Shown here one piece after another: positions 33,755-43,260 of a stretch of 64,000 bases of DNA. Numbering within the stretch: the first letter of the stretch is position 1; every line of letters begins with the position of its first letter. The notes under the pieces were generated by a model, which made no database searches, was not told the DNA's origin, and was given only the letters and a program-made list of their open reading frames with translations. The stretch is from Pseudaquidulcibacter sp964443435 (GTDB taxonomy: Bacteria > Pseudomonadota > Alphaproteobacteria > Caulobacterales > Aquidulcibacteraceae). The position numbers and the translations under genes are program-made. Location: NCBI GenBank assembly GCA_964443435.1, contig CAYUCW010000004.1, forward strand, positions 5,846-69,845. Reading direction: 5' to 3'.

Positions 33755-34555
33755 ATGACCGACATTAAAAAGAAAAAGCGGAATCTTATAATAGCAGGTA
33801 CTATTGCACTTTCTTGTTTTATGGGCCTTGCAACAGTTATGTCGGTTATTATTGCAGGTAATAAAGCTGATTCAGAGCCAAGTGAAACCGCAATAATTAT
33901 AGAAGAAATTAATTGGGAAACTTTCACTACTGATAAATTAGCCGCCCTTGGATTTGGTTTTGCAACCGCAAGCGTTAATGGAAAAATCCTAAGCATTAGC
34001 GGTGATACAAATGATGCACAAAGTCGTGAAGCGGCATTTAATGCGGCCAAATCCGCGGTTTTAGATTCTGGAAAAAATACTAGTGACAATAAAATTAGTG
34101 CTTTTGAAAACCTAATAACTATTAATGGTGAAAAAATTAATGAATTACCGGATGCTTTATCTGCGCTTGGCAATAAGCCTGAAGCGGAAAGCTGTCAGAA
34201 TGCATATGATTCACTATTACAAGGCCGCGTAATTAATTTTAATTCTGGATCTTCTATTATTACCGAAGATTCAAAACCATTATTAGATGCTTTGGCAAAA
34301 GTTGGCACAAAATGCATTAATTATATTGTTGAGGTTGGTGGTCACACTGACAATAAAGGTGAAGAATTATCAAACCTTGGCCTGTCTGAAAAACGCGCAC
34401 AATCAGTTGCCGATTATCTTATAAGAAGCGGCATTGAGGGTAATCAAATAATTGCCAAAGGCTATGGCGAAACCATGCCTCTTGATAATTCAAATTCAAT
34501 GGAAGCAGACGCCAAAAACCGCCGCATCGAATTTAAAGTAAGCGAAAAGCAATAA
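33755..34555 (+). CDS. OmpA-family protein with N-terminal membrane anchor
   Basis: 266 residues. One hydrophobic segment at about 10-31 after a basic KKKKR start, so it is likely anchored in the inner membrane with the rest periplasmic. Middle domain (about 45-140) resembles a BON-like alpha/beta unit. C-terminal OmpA domain (about 160-265) with VGGHTDNKGEELSNLGLSEKRA and NRRIEF, which binds peptidoglycan diaminopimelate. Function beyond envelope anchoring is not evident. Tail-to-tail with the M48 peptidase gene, stops adjacent. Confidence 0.85.
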   Translation: MTDIKKKKRNLIIAGTIALSCFMGLATVMSVIIAGNKADSEPSETAIIIEEINWETFTTDKLAALGFGFATASVNGKILSISGDTNDAQSREAAFNAAKSAVLDSGKNTSDNKISAFENLITINGEKINELPDALSALGNKPEAESCQNAYDSLLQGRVINFNSGSSIITEDSKPLLDALAKVGTKCINYIVEVGGHTDNKGEELSNLGLSEKRAQSVADYLIRSGIEGNQIIAKGYGETMPLDNSNSMEADAKNRRIEFKVSEKQ

Positions 34556-35608
34556 TTAATTACAATAAGATTTTAATTGTTTAAATTCTTCATCGGTTAA
34601 AGCTTTTTGGCCTTTTTTGGCGTGCTTTTTTGCGATTTCACTTCTTTTATCTGAATTAGGATGGCTTGAGCTATATTCAAGAATTTCATTTAATTTATCA
34701 TTCTTAATTAGTTCTTTTTCACCAAGAGTTTTAAAGAAACTTTCCATGCCAGAGCCATCAATACCTGCTTTGTGAAGCAATTCTAAACCTCTTAAATCCG
34801 AACGAGATTCTACATCTCTTGAATGTTTAAGATCCGTAAGATTTGCGCCATAAACAATCGCTTGTTGCCCAACACCAGAGCCGCCGCCAATAATAGCGTC
34901 AAGAATAATCGCATATCCCATGCTTCTATAAAGGCCGACTAAAACATCCTTGCTTTCAATATGGGAAATTTCGTGACCTATTACCGCCGCAATTTCTTCT
35001 GAATTTTTCGCATCATTCAGAAGCCCTTGGGTTAAATATAAGCGACCAGCCGGCATAGCAAAAGCATTTGTTATTGGCATATCAATAACACCTACTTTTA
35101 TTTTGGTATCTAAATCGGCATTTTTTGCAATTTTATTAACAAGATTTTCAAGGATAATTTGTTTATTCTTATCCTCAGGAACACAAAAATCAAAACCCAA
35201 TTCTAATTGGCTCTCAACCGATTGCCCAATTTTTTCTTCAAATGATTTAGAAGTCATTTTCGCAAGCGGAACCGCCAATATAGGAATTCCATAGAAAATT
35301 ATCGCCGCAAATGAAATTGATGCTGCTACAAGTACACCAATAAGCTTTAATTCTTTTTTATGGTGAAAACCTTGATTTAATGATTTCACATGGCTTGATA
35401 AAGCTTCAAAATCTTGTTGTGATAGAGTTAGCCTTGCATCATCATCATTTTTAATTGAGATTTTGTAAAACTCTCTATCAATAAGAATTATATCTTTAAA
35501 GTCCCATCTTATCCATTTGTTTTCAAGCTTGAATTCCAAATATTGTGTATGAATGCTTATATTCACTTCATGAATTTTTGCGATTTTACCATCGGAAAAA
35601 TATGCCAC
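34556..35608 (-). CDS. M48 family membrane zinc metallopeptidase
   Basis: 350 residues. GTG start overlapping the DUF898 stop (TAGTG). An N-terminal domain of about 80 residues, one transmembrane helix at about 89-113, then the peptidase with HEISH at 212-216 (zinc ligands and catalytic Glu) and the third ligand region ESRSDLRGLELL. Similar proteins with periplasmic M48 domains act in protein quality control. Pairing with a DUF898/YjgN membrane protein is recurrent in bacteria. Confidence 0.88.
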   Translation of the reverse strand: MAYFSDGKIAKIHEVNISIHTQYLEFKLENKWIRWDFKDIILIDREFYKISIKNDDDARLTLSQQDFEALSSHVKSLNQGFHHKKELKLIGVLVAASISFAAIIFYGIPILAVPLAKMTSKSFEEKIGQSVESQLELGFDFCVPEDKNKQIILENLVNKIAKNADLDTKIKVGVIDMPITNAFAMPAGRLYLTQGLLNDAKNSEEIAAVIGHEISHIESKDVLVGLYRSMGYAIILDAIIGGGSGVGQQAIVYGANLTDLKHSRDVESRSDLRGLELLHKAGIDGSGMESFFKTLGEKELIKNDKLNEILEYSSSHPNSDKRSEIAKKHAKKGQKALTDEEFKQLKSYCN

Positions 35609-36696
35609 TAGATAATTCCAATATCCAATTCTAAAGCGTCGGTTAGTCCCTCACCATGTGTTGGACCTTTTTCGCCTTGATTAATAGTATCAAAGTCTAA
35701 ATGACCTTCAGCTTTTATATTGGTTAAAATAAATCTTGCATTTCTTGCCAATACTACTGGCATTAATATACCAAATGATAAAATAATAATTATAGAGTTT
35801 ACAAGGATTTGTAAAAATAATGGGAAAGCTTTGATTTCAGATCTAAACTTAACATTATCAATACTTAGTCTTTTAAATACCGCCCTTTGAATCGCCGCTT
35901 GGTATGGTAAGGAAGCAATAATTGCAATTATCAAAAATATAAAGATTGCACCATAAATTTTTGCTATTAATCCAGCCACAACTTCTGGGTCTTCAGCTAG
36001 AAAAATTTCTGAACCGCCATTGAATAAAGGCATAAAAATCATAGCAAATCCTACATAAGTAAGCATAATTGCAAACCAATATATGGCGAAATATTTATAT
36101 ACATTTTCGCCAATTTCTTTAGTATCAGCAAATTCAAATCTTTTATCACCAAAAGATAGACCGCTTAAAAGCTTATTTGAAAGATTTATTGTCATTTTTG
36201 GCGAGTACCAGCCAAATGTAATTATTGTTAGAAATAACTGCCCTAAAAAACTAAATGCAAATTCCATAGGCTTGCCATGCAAACCAAACCTAATTCCGCG
36301 CCATACTGTTCGGCTTGCCATATAGCGAATTGAGAGCCAAACTGCTGCACCCATTACCAAATAAATAAAAATCAAAAATGGAATAGAAATTAAACCAGCC
36401 CAAACAGGCGGAAGCAATTGAAGTCCAAAAATAAAAGCAAGATATGGAATTACAAATACAACTAAGCCTATTAAAAAGCCTTTGAATAATTCGCCGCCTT
36501 TTCCTGTATATTCGAATGGCTCATTATTTAAAAAATTATTATTCCAGATTCTTTTTCGAACATTGGTTATGCCCCAGAATCTATAAAGCGTTAAGGTAAC
36601 AATCCCAAGACCAAAATTCTTAATACTTAAATCAATAAAGTTTGGGCCCTTAATCTTACTTGTTAAGACTATATTTGTATTATTTTCGTTTTCCAT
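35608..36696 (-). CDS. DUF898 (YjgN-type) multi-spanning membrane protein
   Basis: 362 residues with about eight hydrophobic segments. Family features: LTLYRFWGITNVRKRIWNN, FEYTGKGGELFKGFL and RTVWRGIRFGLHG. Function unknown. Translationally coupled to the M48 peptidase gene, so it may present substrates to it or act as a membrane partner; that is inference from gene order. Purine-rich GGGGGATA ahead of the ATG. Confidence 0.9.
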   Translation of the reverse strand: MENENNTNIVLTSKIKGPNFIDLSIKNFGLGIVTLTLYRFWGITNVRKRIWNNNFLNNEPFEYTGKGGELFKGFLIGLVVFVIPYLAFIFGLQLLPPVWAGLISIPFLIFIYLVMGAAVWLSIRYMASRTVWRGIRFGLHGKPMEFAFSFLGQLFLTIITFGWYSPKMTINLSNKLLSGLSFGDKRFEFADTKEIGENVYKYFAIYWFAIMLTYVGFAMIFMPLFNGGSEIFLAEDPEVVAGLIAKIYGAIFIFLIIAIIASLPYQAAIQRAVFKRLSIDNVKFRSEIKAFPLFLQILVNSIIIILSFGILMPVVLARNARFILTNIKAEGHLDFDTINQGEKGPTHGEGLTDALELDIGII

Positions 36697-36769
36697 TTTA
36701 TATCCCCCAATAATATTTAAAAGGGATAATAATAAAAAATCAAGTATAAATTTAAATTATTGAAATAAT

Positions 36770-38833
36770 TTATCTTTCAATTGCATTAATCAATATTTCA
36801 GGCGTAAGTAATTGAGGCAATATTTCAGGTTTTTCATTTCCATTTTTATAGACTAAATATAATGGAACACCCGCACGACCATATTTTTCAAGAGCTTTAG
36901 TTATGGCTTCATCTCTTTGCGTCCAATCGGCGACATAATAATCAATATTTACAAACGCTTTTTTGGCATTAGGATTATTAAACGCCACTCTTTCATTTAC
37001 TTTACAAGTAATGCACCAATCGGCGGTGAAATTAACAACCACAGTTTTGCCCGAAGCAATGCTTTGGCTTACTGCTTGCTCTGACCACGGTTTTTCATTG
37101 CCTGAAAGTTTTACTTCTGCATTTTGCGAATTATTAATAATTAATACGCCAAGTCCAAAAGCAAATATATTCACAAATAATAGACTTAGGAACAAAGCTT
37201 TGCTTGGTTTTTGTTTATGAATAATCACACTTATTAAGACTAATGCCATAAGTGATAATGCGGTAATTATGCCAAGGCCGCCTTTAACCGCACCCAATAC
37301 CCATACGAGCCAAGCCGCAGTTAAAAACATCGGTAAAGCCAAGAATTGCTTAAGTCTTACCATCCAAGTTCCTGGTTTTGGTAATTTTTCCAATAATTTA
37401 GGGAAATAGCACAATATTATAAATGGCAAAGCAAACCCAAGCCCAAGCGCAATAAATATAATCATGCCCATAAATGGACTTGAAGAAACCGCAAAGCCTA
37501 AAGCAAAACCCATAAATGGTGCAGTACAGGGCGACGCGACCATAACCGCTAAAACACCTGAAAAGAATGCGCCTATATTACCATTCTTATTTGCAAGATT
37601 AGATCCTACCCCTTGAAGGCTTGTTCCTATTTCAAATGCACCAAGCAATGATAAAGCAAGTATGAAAATAATCACACTTATTATGGTCAGAAAAATTGGG
37701 TTTTGCAATTGAAAGCCCCAGCCGATGCTTGCGCCCAAAGCTTTGATTATAAATAAAATTGCGCCCAAAAGTGCAAAGCTTGCAATCACGCCAAGCCCAT
37801 AAAAATTACCATATTCAATTGCACTTTTACCGCCAGTGTGTGCAATTTTAGTAAGCCCAATTATCTTCATTGCTAAAACAGGAAAAACACAAGGCATAAG
37901 GTTTAAAATTACGCCACCAAAAAATGCAAATAAGCTTGCCTTAATAAAATCCAGCCAATTAATATTAAATGCGCTTTTACCTGAAAGTCCGCTTGGCAAA
38001 TCGCCAGCTTTGGCATTTATTTCGCCATATAAATCCTGTCCATCTAATTTATATTTTAAAATGCCTTTGATTTCATTGGGAAAGGCTTTTGGAAATGACG
38101 CAGATTTTTCAAGTTTAATAGATGCACCATTTTCACCAGTTTCAAGCTTTTGGCTTGCGGCATGATTTATAAGCGTACCATCACTTAATTCATAAGGGAA
38201 AAATTCGGCGGATTTTATATTACTAAAGCTTTTATCATTTAACCCAATTACTAAATTATTATCATTATTAATTATGGCATTAATATTTAAAGGCTTTGGC
38301 AAATCCTTAATTGTTTTTTCGATAATGCCTGCATAAAGGCTATTTTTATTTTCATTTGAAATTTTAATCTTAATTTCTAAATCTGCTTCACCAGGGATAC
38401 AGACTTTTTCGCACTCAAGCCAATTTGCTTTTGCTTTAATTAAATAATCGCCATTTTTAATTTCTTTGGGAATATTTATTAAAACTGGTAAAATTACTAA
38501 ATTTGAATAGCCATAGTTTACAAATTCACCAAAGGGTAATTTTTCAGGAACTGGCCATAAAATATCGCCCGCACTAATGCCATTAGGAAGCGTCCATTTA
38601 AGGCTTGTGGCTTCGCCTACATCACCATAATTACGCCAATAAGTATGCCAATCTGGGTTAATTTCTTGTTTTAATGCAATATATAAACTTGAGCCGGCTT
38701 TAACGCTATCCTTATCGCTAATAAGGCTTGCTTTAACATTTGATGCACCAAAGCCCTGGGCATTAACGCTATTTGTAAATAATACGAAAATTATTGAAAT
38801 AAGGCCAAGGATTATTCTATTTATATTTTTCAT
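36770..38833 (-). CDS. DsbD-type protein-disulfide reductase
   Basis: 687 residues from the ATG at 38833, chosen because it begins a clear signal peptide ending NSVNA; TTG and GTG lie further upstream in frame. Three domains: periplasmic N-terminal domain (about 25-260) with ECEKVCIPG; membrane domain (about 290-560) with the redox cysteines NLMPCVFPVLA and ASPCTAPFMG; C-terminal thioredoxin domain with WCITC and a cis-Pro GVPLY. Role: carries electrons from cytosolic thioredoxin to periplasmic partners. The N-terminal domain is of the longer ScsB-like kind. Confidence 0.9.
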   Translation of the reverse strand: MKNINRIILGLISIIFVLFTNSVNAQGFGASNVKASLISDKDSVKAGSSLYIALKQEINPDWHTYWRNYGDVGEATSLKWTLPNGISAGDILWPVPEKLPFGEFVNYGYSNLVILPVLINIPKEIKNGDYLIKAKANWLECEKVCIPGEADLEIKIKISNENKNSLYAGIIEKTIKDLPKPLNINAIINNDNNLVIGLNDKSFSNIKSAEFFPYELSDGTLINHAASQKLETGENGASIKLEKSASFPKAFPNEIKGILKYKLDGQDLYGEINAKAGDLPSGLSGKSAFNINWLDFIKASLFAFFGGVILNLMPCVFPVLAMKIIGLTKIAHTGGKSAIEYGNFYGLGVIASFALLGAILFIIKALGASIGWGFQLQNPIFLTIISVIIFILALSLLGAFEIGTSLQGVGSNLANKNGNIGAFFSGVLAVMVASPCTAPFMGFALGFAVSSSPFMGMIIFIALGLGFALPFIILCYFPKLLEKLPKPGTWMVRLKQFLALPMFLTAAWLVWVLGAVKGGLGIITALSLMALVLISVIIHKQKPSKALFLSLLFVNIFAFGLGVLIINNSQNAEVKLSGNEKPWSEQAVSQSIASGKTVVVNFTADWCITCKVNERVAFNNPNAKKAFVNIDYYVADWTQRDEAITKALEKYGRAGVPLYLVYKNGNEKPEILPQLLTPEILINAIER

Positions 38834-38919
38834 AAGTTTTATACGCACCAAACTGATAATAGTTGCATATATCTAAAATAAATTTTGACAAACTAAAAGT
38901 TACATTATAGCTTTGATTT

Positions 38920-39372
38920 GTGACTATACTTCCGCATTTACCTAATTGGTGGTTTGATGATATTATCATTGGACGAACCATTGAATTCGGCTCTGGGCTG
39001 ATAACAGCTGAGGACATCGAATTATTCCACGAAAAATTCGCTTCTAATATGGCTTATAAGCCGTCTGAAACTGGATATGAAAATCGTGGCAAACGTGCCG
39101 CCGAAAGCCATGTATACACAATCTGGCGCAAAATGCTTTATGAAGAAACCAGATCTTGGCCAATAATAAGAAGGCTTTCACAAGACAATTTACGTTACCA
39201 CCGCACTTGTTATGATGGTGACAAACTTCATGTAAGCATGACTTTTCTTGCCGCCGAACATCGCAATGATGAAGAAGGCGTTTTAGTCGCTAATCACGAA
39301 GTACTTGATAATGATGGCCTTATTGTCATGAGTGTTTTGACAAAAACCTTACTTGCCAAAGCACCAAAATAA
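38920..39372 (+). CDS. MaoC-like hotdog-fold dehydratase family protein
   Basis: 150 residues from a GTG start; no strong ribosome-binding site is visible. The N-terminal WFDDIIIGRTIEFGSGLITAE followed by a hotdog domain suggests the MaoC-like family of enoyl-CoA hydratases and related thioester enzymes. The second half has the LRYHRTCYDGDKLHVSMTFL strand pairs typical of the fold. The catalytic Asp/His pair is not clearly identifiable. Ends at the terminator at 39390. Confidence 0.7.
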   Translation: MTILPHLPNWWFDDIIIGRTIEFGSGLITAEDIELFHEKFASNMAYKPSETGYENRGKRAAESHVYTIWRKMLYEETRSWPIIRRLSQDNLRYHRTCYDGDKLHVSMTFLAAEHRNDEEGVLVANHEVLDNDGLIVMSVLTKTLLAKAPK

Positions 39373-39389
39373 AAAAAGTCCCAAAATAA

Positions 39390-39420
39390 AAAAGCCCCAA
39401 TTTTTCAATTGGGGCTTTTA
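39390..39420. terminator. Bidirectional terminator between the MaoC-like gene and sapC
   Basis: AAAAGCCCCAATT and AATTGGGGCTTTT pair around a TTTC loop, followed by T-rich sequence. It lies between convergent genes. Confidence 0.88.
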
Positions 39421-39438
39421 TTTTTGATTTAATTAAAA

Positions 39439-40212
39439 CTATGCAGCAGGCGCAGTTCTAATAGTTTGTTGCACCAATTTCTGCCACTGAAGTAATGATA
39501 CTAAGTGTGCGTAAATCGCAGCAAGTGCACCTTTTTCTTTTAATTCATTGAATTTGTCAGCCGGCAAAGCATTGAGCTTTTCTTCTGAAATCGCGATATA
39601 ATCCGCAACTTTCACAGTTTCAGCAGGTGATCCATCAGGATTGCTTGGCGTGAATGTTACTGATTTTTCTTCTAAAAGATCCATAGAAACAATAAGCTCT
39701 ACCCACTCATCAGTGCCACGTCTTTGACGTTCGAAATCTTGTAAGAACTCAATTGCGCCTTTTGTATAATCAGTTGGCTCACCATCTTTGAATAATGGCA
39801 GGTCAGGATTAGTACCAATCATAGGTGCCGCTTCATCAATGCAAACTACAAAATTATCATTTTGATCATCAGCAGCAAATACGAAAGGATAACGACGGAT
39901 AAATGCCGGAATATAAGTATCTAAATCCCAGTTACCATCTTTATCAATAAATAAGTTTTCATTGCCACGCGCCGCAAAAACCGCAAGAGGGGTTTTTTTA
40001 TCTGGTGCAAAAATAATCGGCATACAAGTTGCCGCAATACCAAATTCTTGAACAGTCAAAGGCACTACATGGCTAGTTGCTGCAAAGCCAAACGGATTTG
40101 CAATATTTTTTAGGCCTAAATCTTTATGCGCCTCAAGGCTTAGTGGTTGAGGGTTTTGGTAAAGCATTACTTTACCTGCTAAAGCTGCCTCATTTTGCGT
40201 TTCATCCGCCAT
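39439..40212 (-). CDS. SapC family protein
   Basis: 257 residues. Matches the SapC family pattern: GFAATSHVVPLTVQEFGIAATCMPIIF near 40-65, then FIRRYPFVFA and a C-terminal helical part. Family members were first named from surface-layer loci, but their function is uncertain. No signal peptide is visible. It lies 80 bp downstream of the M16 peptidase gene on the same strand, with an 18-bp palindrome between them at 40236-40253. Confidence 0.85.
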   Translation of the reverse strand: MADETQNEAALAGKVMLYQNPQPLSLEAHKDLGLKNIANPFGFAATSHVVPLTVQEFGIAATCMPIIFAPDKKTPLAVFAARGNENLFIDKDGNWDLDTYIPAFIRRYPFVFAADDQNDNFVVCIDEAAPMIGTNPDLPLFKDGEPTDYTKGAIEFLQDFERQRRGTDEWVELIVSMDLLEEKSVTFTPSNPDGSPAETVKVADYIAISEEKLNALPADKFNELKEKGALAAIYAHLVSLLQWQKLVQQTIRTAPAA

Positions 40213-40292
40213 TTAAATCTCCATTTTTATAGCCGCTAATAAAGCTTTATTAGATAAAAGCCAATATAGCTTAGTAAACCCTTTGCAGTAAG

Positions 40293-43133
40293 CTATTGTG
40301 CCTTAGGTAAGACCTTAATAATTTGTGCTTTTTGTGGGTTAAAATATTGTTTTGCCAAAGCTTTTACTTCTTCAAGCGTGGTTTCTTCATATTGTTTCTT
40401 GCCATCACGAATAATAATTAGGCGCGTTTTATTGAAACTTGATCCTTGAAGCCAGTTAAGCCACCATGGATTATTATTTATTGTTTCTTCAAAATTAGCG
40501 ATTAAAGGGTTTCTTGCACGATTAAATAAGTCGGCATCAATTTTCCCTTCTACTAATTCGGCGGTGATATTTTCGATTTCCGATAAATATTTATCTGTCT
40601 CTTCAGGTTTTAAGACAAGTGAAGCACTTAATGTTCCATAATCCTTATAAACCGTTGAAGGCGACCAGCCAGTTGAAGGGCTATAAGTTCCACCAAATTT
40701 TTCACGAATAACTTCGTTTAAACGAATTTGAAGAATAGATTCTAGAATTCTTAGCTTTCTAACTTCTTTGCCATCGCCATAATCACGCATTGGCCAAAAC
40801 ACCAAACCAAGCGCTTGGTCTTTATTGCCTTCATGATATAGCGTAGTAGTTTTCCGCGCACTTGGGAATTTCATATTACGCTCTGAAGCTCTTTCATCTG
40901 GTTTATCGGCAAATTTTGGTAATGCCCCAAATGTTGAACCTACCGCTTTTATGGCATCAGCAATTGTTGTATCTCCAATAATTACAATTTCCATTGCCGG
41001 GTTTTTAATTGCATTTTGATATGCAGTTTTTGCGGTTTCTAAATCAAGCTTTTCAAACTCAGCCTCGGTTGGCATTTTAACTTTTTTAGGGTCAGGGTTT
41101 TCGAATAAAACCAAACTTGAATTTAAGCCCCAAACAGAAGCAGGGGTTGAATTAATCTGGCGATAAATTGCGTCTTTTGCGCCTTTAATCTGATTAAAGC
41201 CATCTTTACGCCAAGCAGGATCTGTATAATACGCAGCCAAATATTGCATTTGTAGGTTTAAATCCGATGGCACAGTAACGGCATTAAATGAAAAGGCTTC
41301 ATCGCCAATTGCAAAGCCGCCACCTACATTTTTACCCGCCAAAACCCTTTGAATTTCATCAGTAGTTAGCTTGCCAAGACCACCAGCAGTATATGAACTT
41401 GAAAGAATAAGACCTGTGCCCACTGCATTATCTAATGGCTGAGAAGTCAAACCAAGTTCACCTTCACCATAATTTACGCTTATTCTTATGCGGCCTTTTT
41501 CAAATTCAGTAGGCTTTACAACCAAATTCACATTATTAGAGAATTTAATATAACTTACGCCTAAATCTTTGACATCAGTTCGCGAATGATTATAGTTTAC
41601 AGCACCAAAATTTGTATAATCCCAAGCTTTTGCTTTTTGTAATTCAGGCGCAGCAGGCTTTATTTTCCTTATAGCCTCCCAAGCAGATTTCACTTCCTGC
41701 TCTTTTAAATCATTTGTCGTATTGATAAACAATTTAGGAAGGCTTGTGCCCCAAGCTTCCTTAAGCTCTTTTAAGGCATCATTTTTATTAATTTTTGCTG
41801 CATTAGCTTTATACCAAGCAAGATTATCTTCGGCAGAAATTAAAACACTATCATTGCCAAATTCGCTTAGAATAGAACTTGCAATACCTGCTGAACGTCT
41901 TGCACCTTTTTGGGCAACTGCTTGAACATAGCCTTGCTCAATATTGGCAAGCGCTTCTTTCATTTCATCATCTGTGAAACCATATTCAAGAGCCTTACGT
42001 AGTTCTGTGTCAATTACTTCAAGACTATCTTTCCATTTTGAAAAATCTTTAGCAGTTGCGCTTATGGCCGCATAATTAACGCTTTTCGCCATTCCGCTAT
42101 TAAAAGCTGCGGCACTAATATATGGCGAGGTTTCTTTTTTACCAATTGTATCAAGGCGATTATTTAATATGGAAAAAGCAATTGATTGATGTAAAAACTT
42201 AAGCTTGGTTGCCGTATTATCAGGATAGTTTTTAAAATCGCGCGGCTGTGTAAGATTAATACTTACTGGCAAAAGCGCTTCTTTATAAATAGTGATTTTA
42301 CCAGGATCTTGCTTAAGTTTACCCAAGTCTGGATCATCACTAGTTTTCACGGCTTCCCAATTTTCAAATTCTTGTTTTATAAGCTTTTCTGCCGAAGCCG
42401 TATCAATATCGCCAACCAAAACTAAGAATGCGCGCGATGGATTATAAATATCCTTATAAAGCTCTTGGAATCTTTCGCGTTTGGCGGTTTTTACAACGTC
42501 CATAAGCCCGATTGGCAATCTTTGTGTAAATCTTAAGCCTTCAAAAGTTGCATGCATATATGCCCTAAATGATTTAAAGCTTGGGTTTTCGCGAGTTCTT
42601 TCTTCACTTTCAATTATGCCGCGCTCTCTATCGATTGCGTCCTCGGCAAGTGTAAGGCGACCAGCGGTTTCGCGCATCATTTTAAGGCCAAGTTCAAGCT
42701 TTTCGGCTTTTGGCATATCAAGTTGATAAACAACTTCATCAAAACTTGTATAGGCATTTGAATCTGGTCCAAACGCCAAGCCTTCACGCGAAAGTATTTT
42801 ATCAAATTCATCTTCTTTGACATTTTCAGAGCCATTAAATGCCATATGCTCTAGGAAATGCATAAGGCCGCGCTGATTTTCTTTTTCATTTAAAGAACCG
42901 CCCGCAATTCTTAATCTTATTGCCACTTCATTTTTAGGGGTCGGCCATTTTTGAATGGCATAGCGCATGCCATTTGGAAGCGTGCCATAAATAACGTCCT
43001 TATCGGCCTTAAATTCTGTATATCTTTCCTGAGGGAAGCCAGGCAAAGGAGCGATTTGGGCATTTGCAAACATTGGCGCCAAACTTATGAAAGACACCCC
43101 AATTAATAATGCAAGCTTTTTATTTGTTTTCAT
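40293..43133 (-). CDS. M16 family zinc peptidase, two-domain, exported
   Basis: 946 residues with a signal peptide (cleavage near ANA-Q, residue 25). N-terminal half has the inverted zinc motif HFLEH at 92-96 and the third ligand region GIIESEERTR; the C-terminal half is an M16 domain without the motif, as in pitrilysin-type enzymes. Acts on unfolded or small peptides, here in the periplasm or at the outer membrane. Likely transcribed alone or with sapC. Confidence 0.92.
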   Translation of the reverse strand: MKTNKKLALLIGVSFISLAPMFANAQIAPLPGFPQERYTEFKADKDVIYGTLPNGMRYAIQKWPTPKNEVAIRLRIAGGSLNEKENQRGLMHFLEHMAFNGSENVKEDEFDKILSREGLAFGPDSNAYTSFDEVVYQLDMPKAEKLELGLKMMRETAGRLTLAEDAIDRERGIIESEERTRENPSFKSFRAYMHATFEGLRFTQRLPIGLMDVVKTAKRERFQELYKDIYNPSRAFLVLVGDIDTASAEKLIKQEFENWEAVKTSDDPDLGKLKQDPGKITIYKEALLPVSINLTQPRDFKNYPDNTATKLKFLHQSIAFSILNNRLDTIGKKETSPYISAAAFNSGMAKSVNYAAISATAKDFSKWKDSLEVIDTELRKALEYGFTDDEMKEALANIEQGYVQAVAQKGARRSAGIASSILSEFGNDSVLISAEDNLAWYKANAAKINKNDALKELKEAWGTSLPKLFINTTNDLKEQEVKSAWEAIRKIKPAAPELQKAKAWDYTNFGAVNYNHSRTDVKDLGVSYIKFSNNVNLVVKPTEFEKGRIRISVNYGEGELGLTSQPLDNAVGTGLILSSSYTAGGLGKLTTDEIQRVLAGKNVGGGFAIGDEAFSFNAVTVPSDLNLQMQYLAAYYTDPAWRKDGFNQIKGAKDAIYRQINSTPASVWGLNSSLVLFENPDPKKVKMPTEAEFEKLDLETAKTAYQNAIKNPAMEIVIIGDTTIADAIKAVGSTFGALPKFADKPDERASERNMKFPSARKTTTLYHEGNKDQALGLVFWPMRDYGDGKEVRKLRILESILQIRLNEVIREKFGGTYSPSTGWSPSTVYKDYGTLSASLVLKPEETDKYLSEIENITAELVEGKIDADLFNRARNPLIANFEETINNNPWWLNWLQGSSFNKTRLIIIRDGKKQYEETTLEEVKALAKQYFNPQKAQIIKVLPKAQ

Positions 43134-43260
43134 TTCATTCCCTCAGTTTAATAAATCAATACTTATTTGCTTTAGTTTTTTATTTCAATGCTATTTGCGG
43201 CAAATTAAGATACTACAATCTTAAATTAATTTAATCTTATAATAGTTTTTATGTAAACAT

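Noticed and set aside
40236..40253. 18-bp palindrome CTAATAAAGCTTTATTAG between the M16 gene and sapC
   Set aside because: Symmetric but AT-rich and without a T run; too weak to call a terminator or operator without conservation data.
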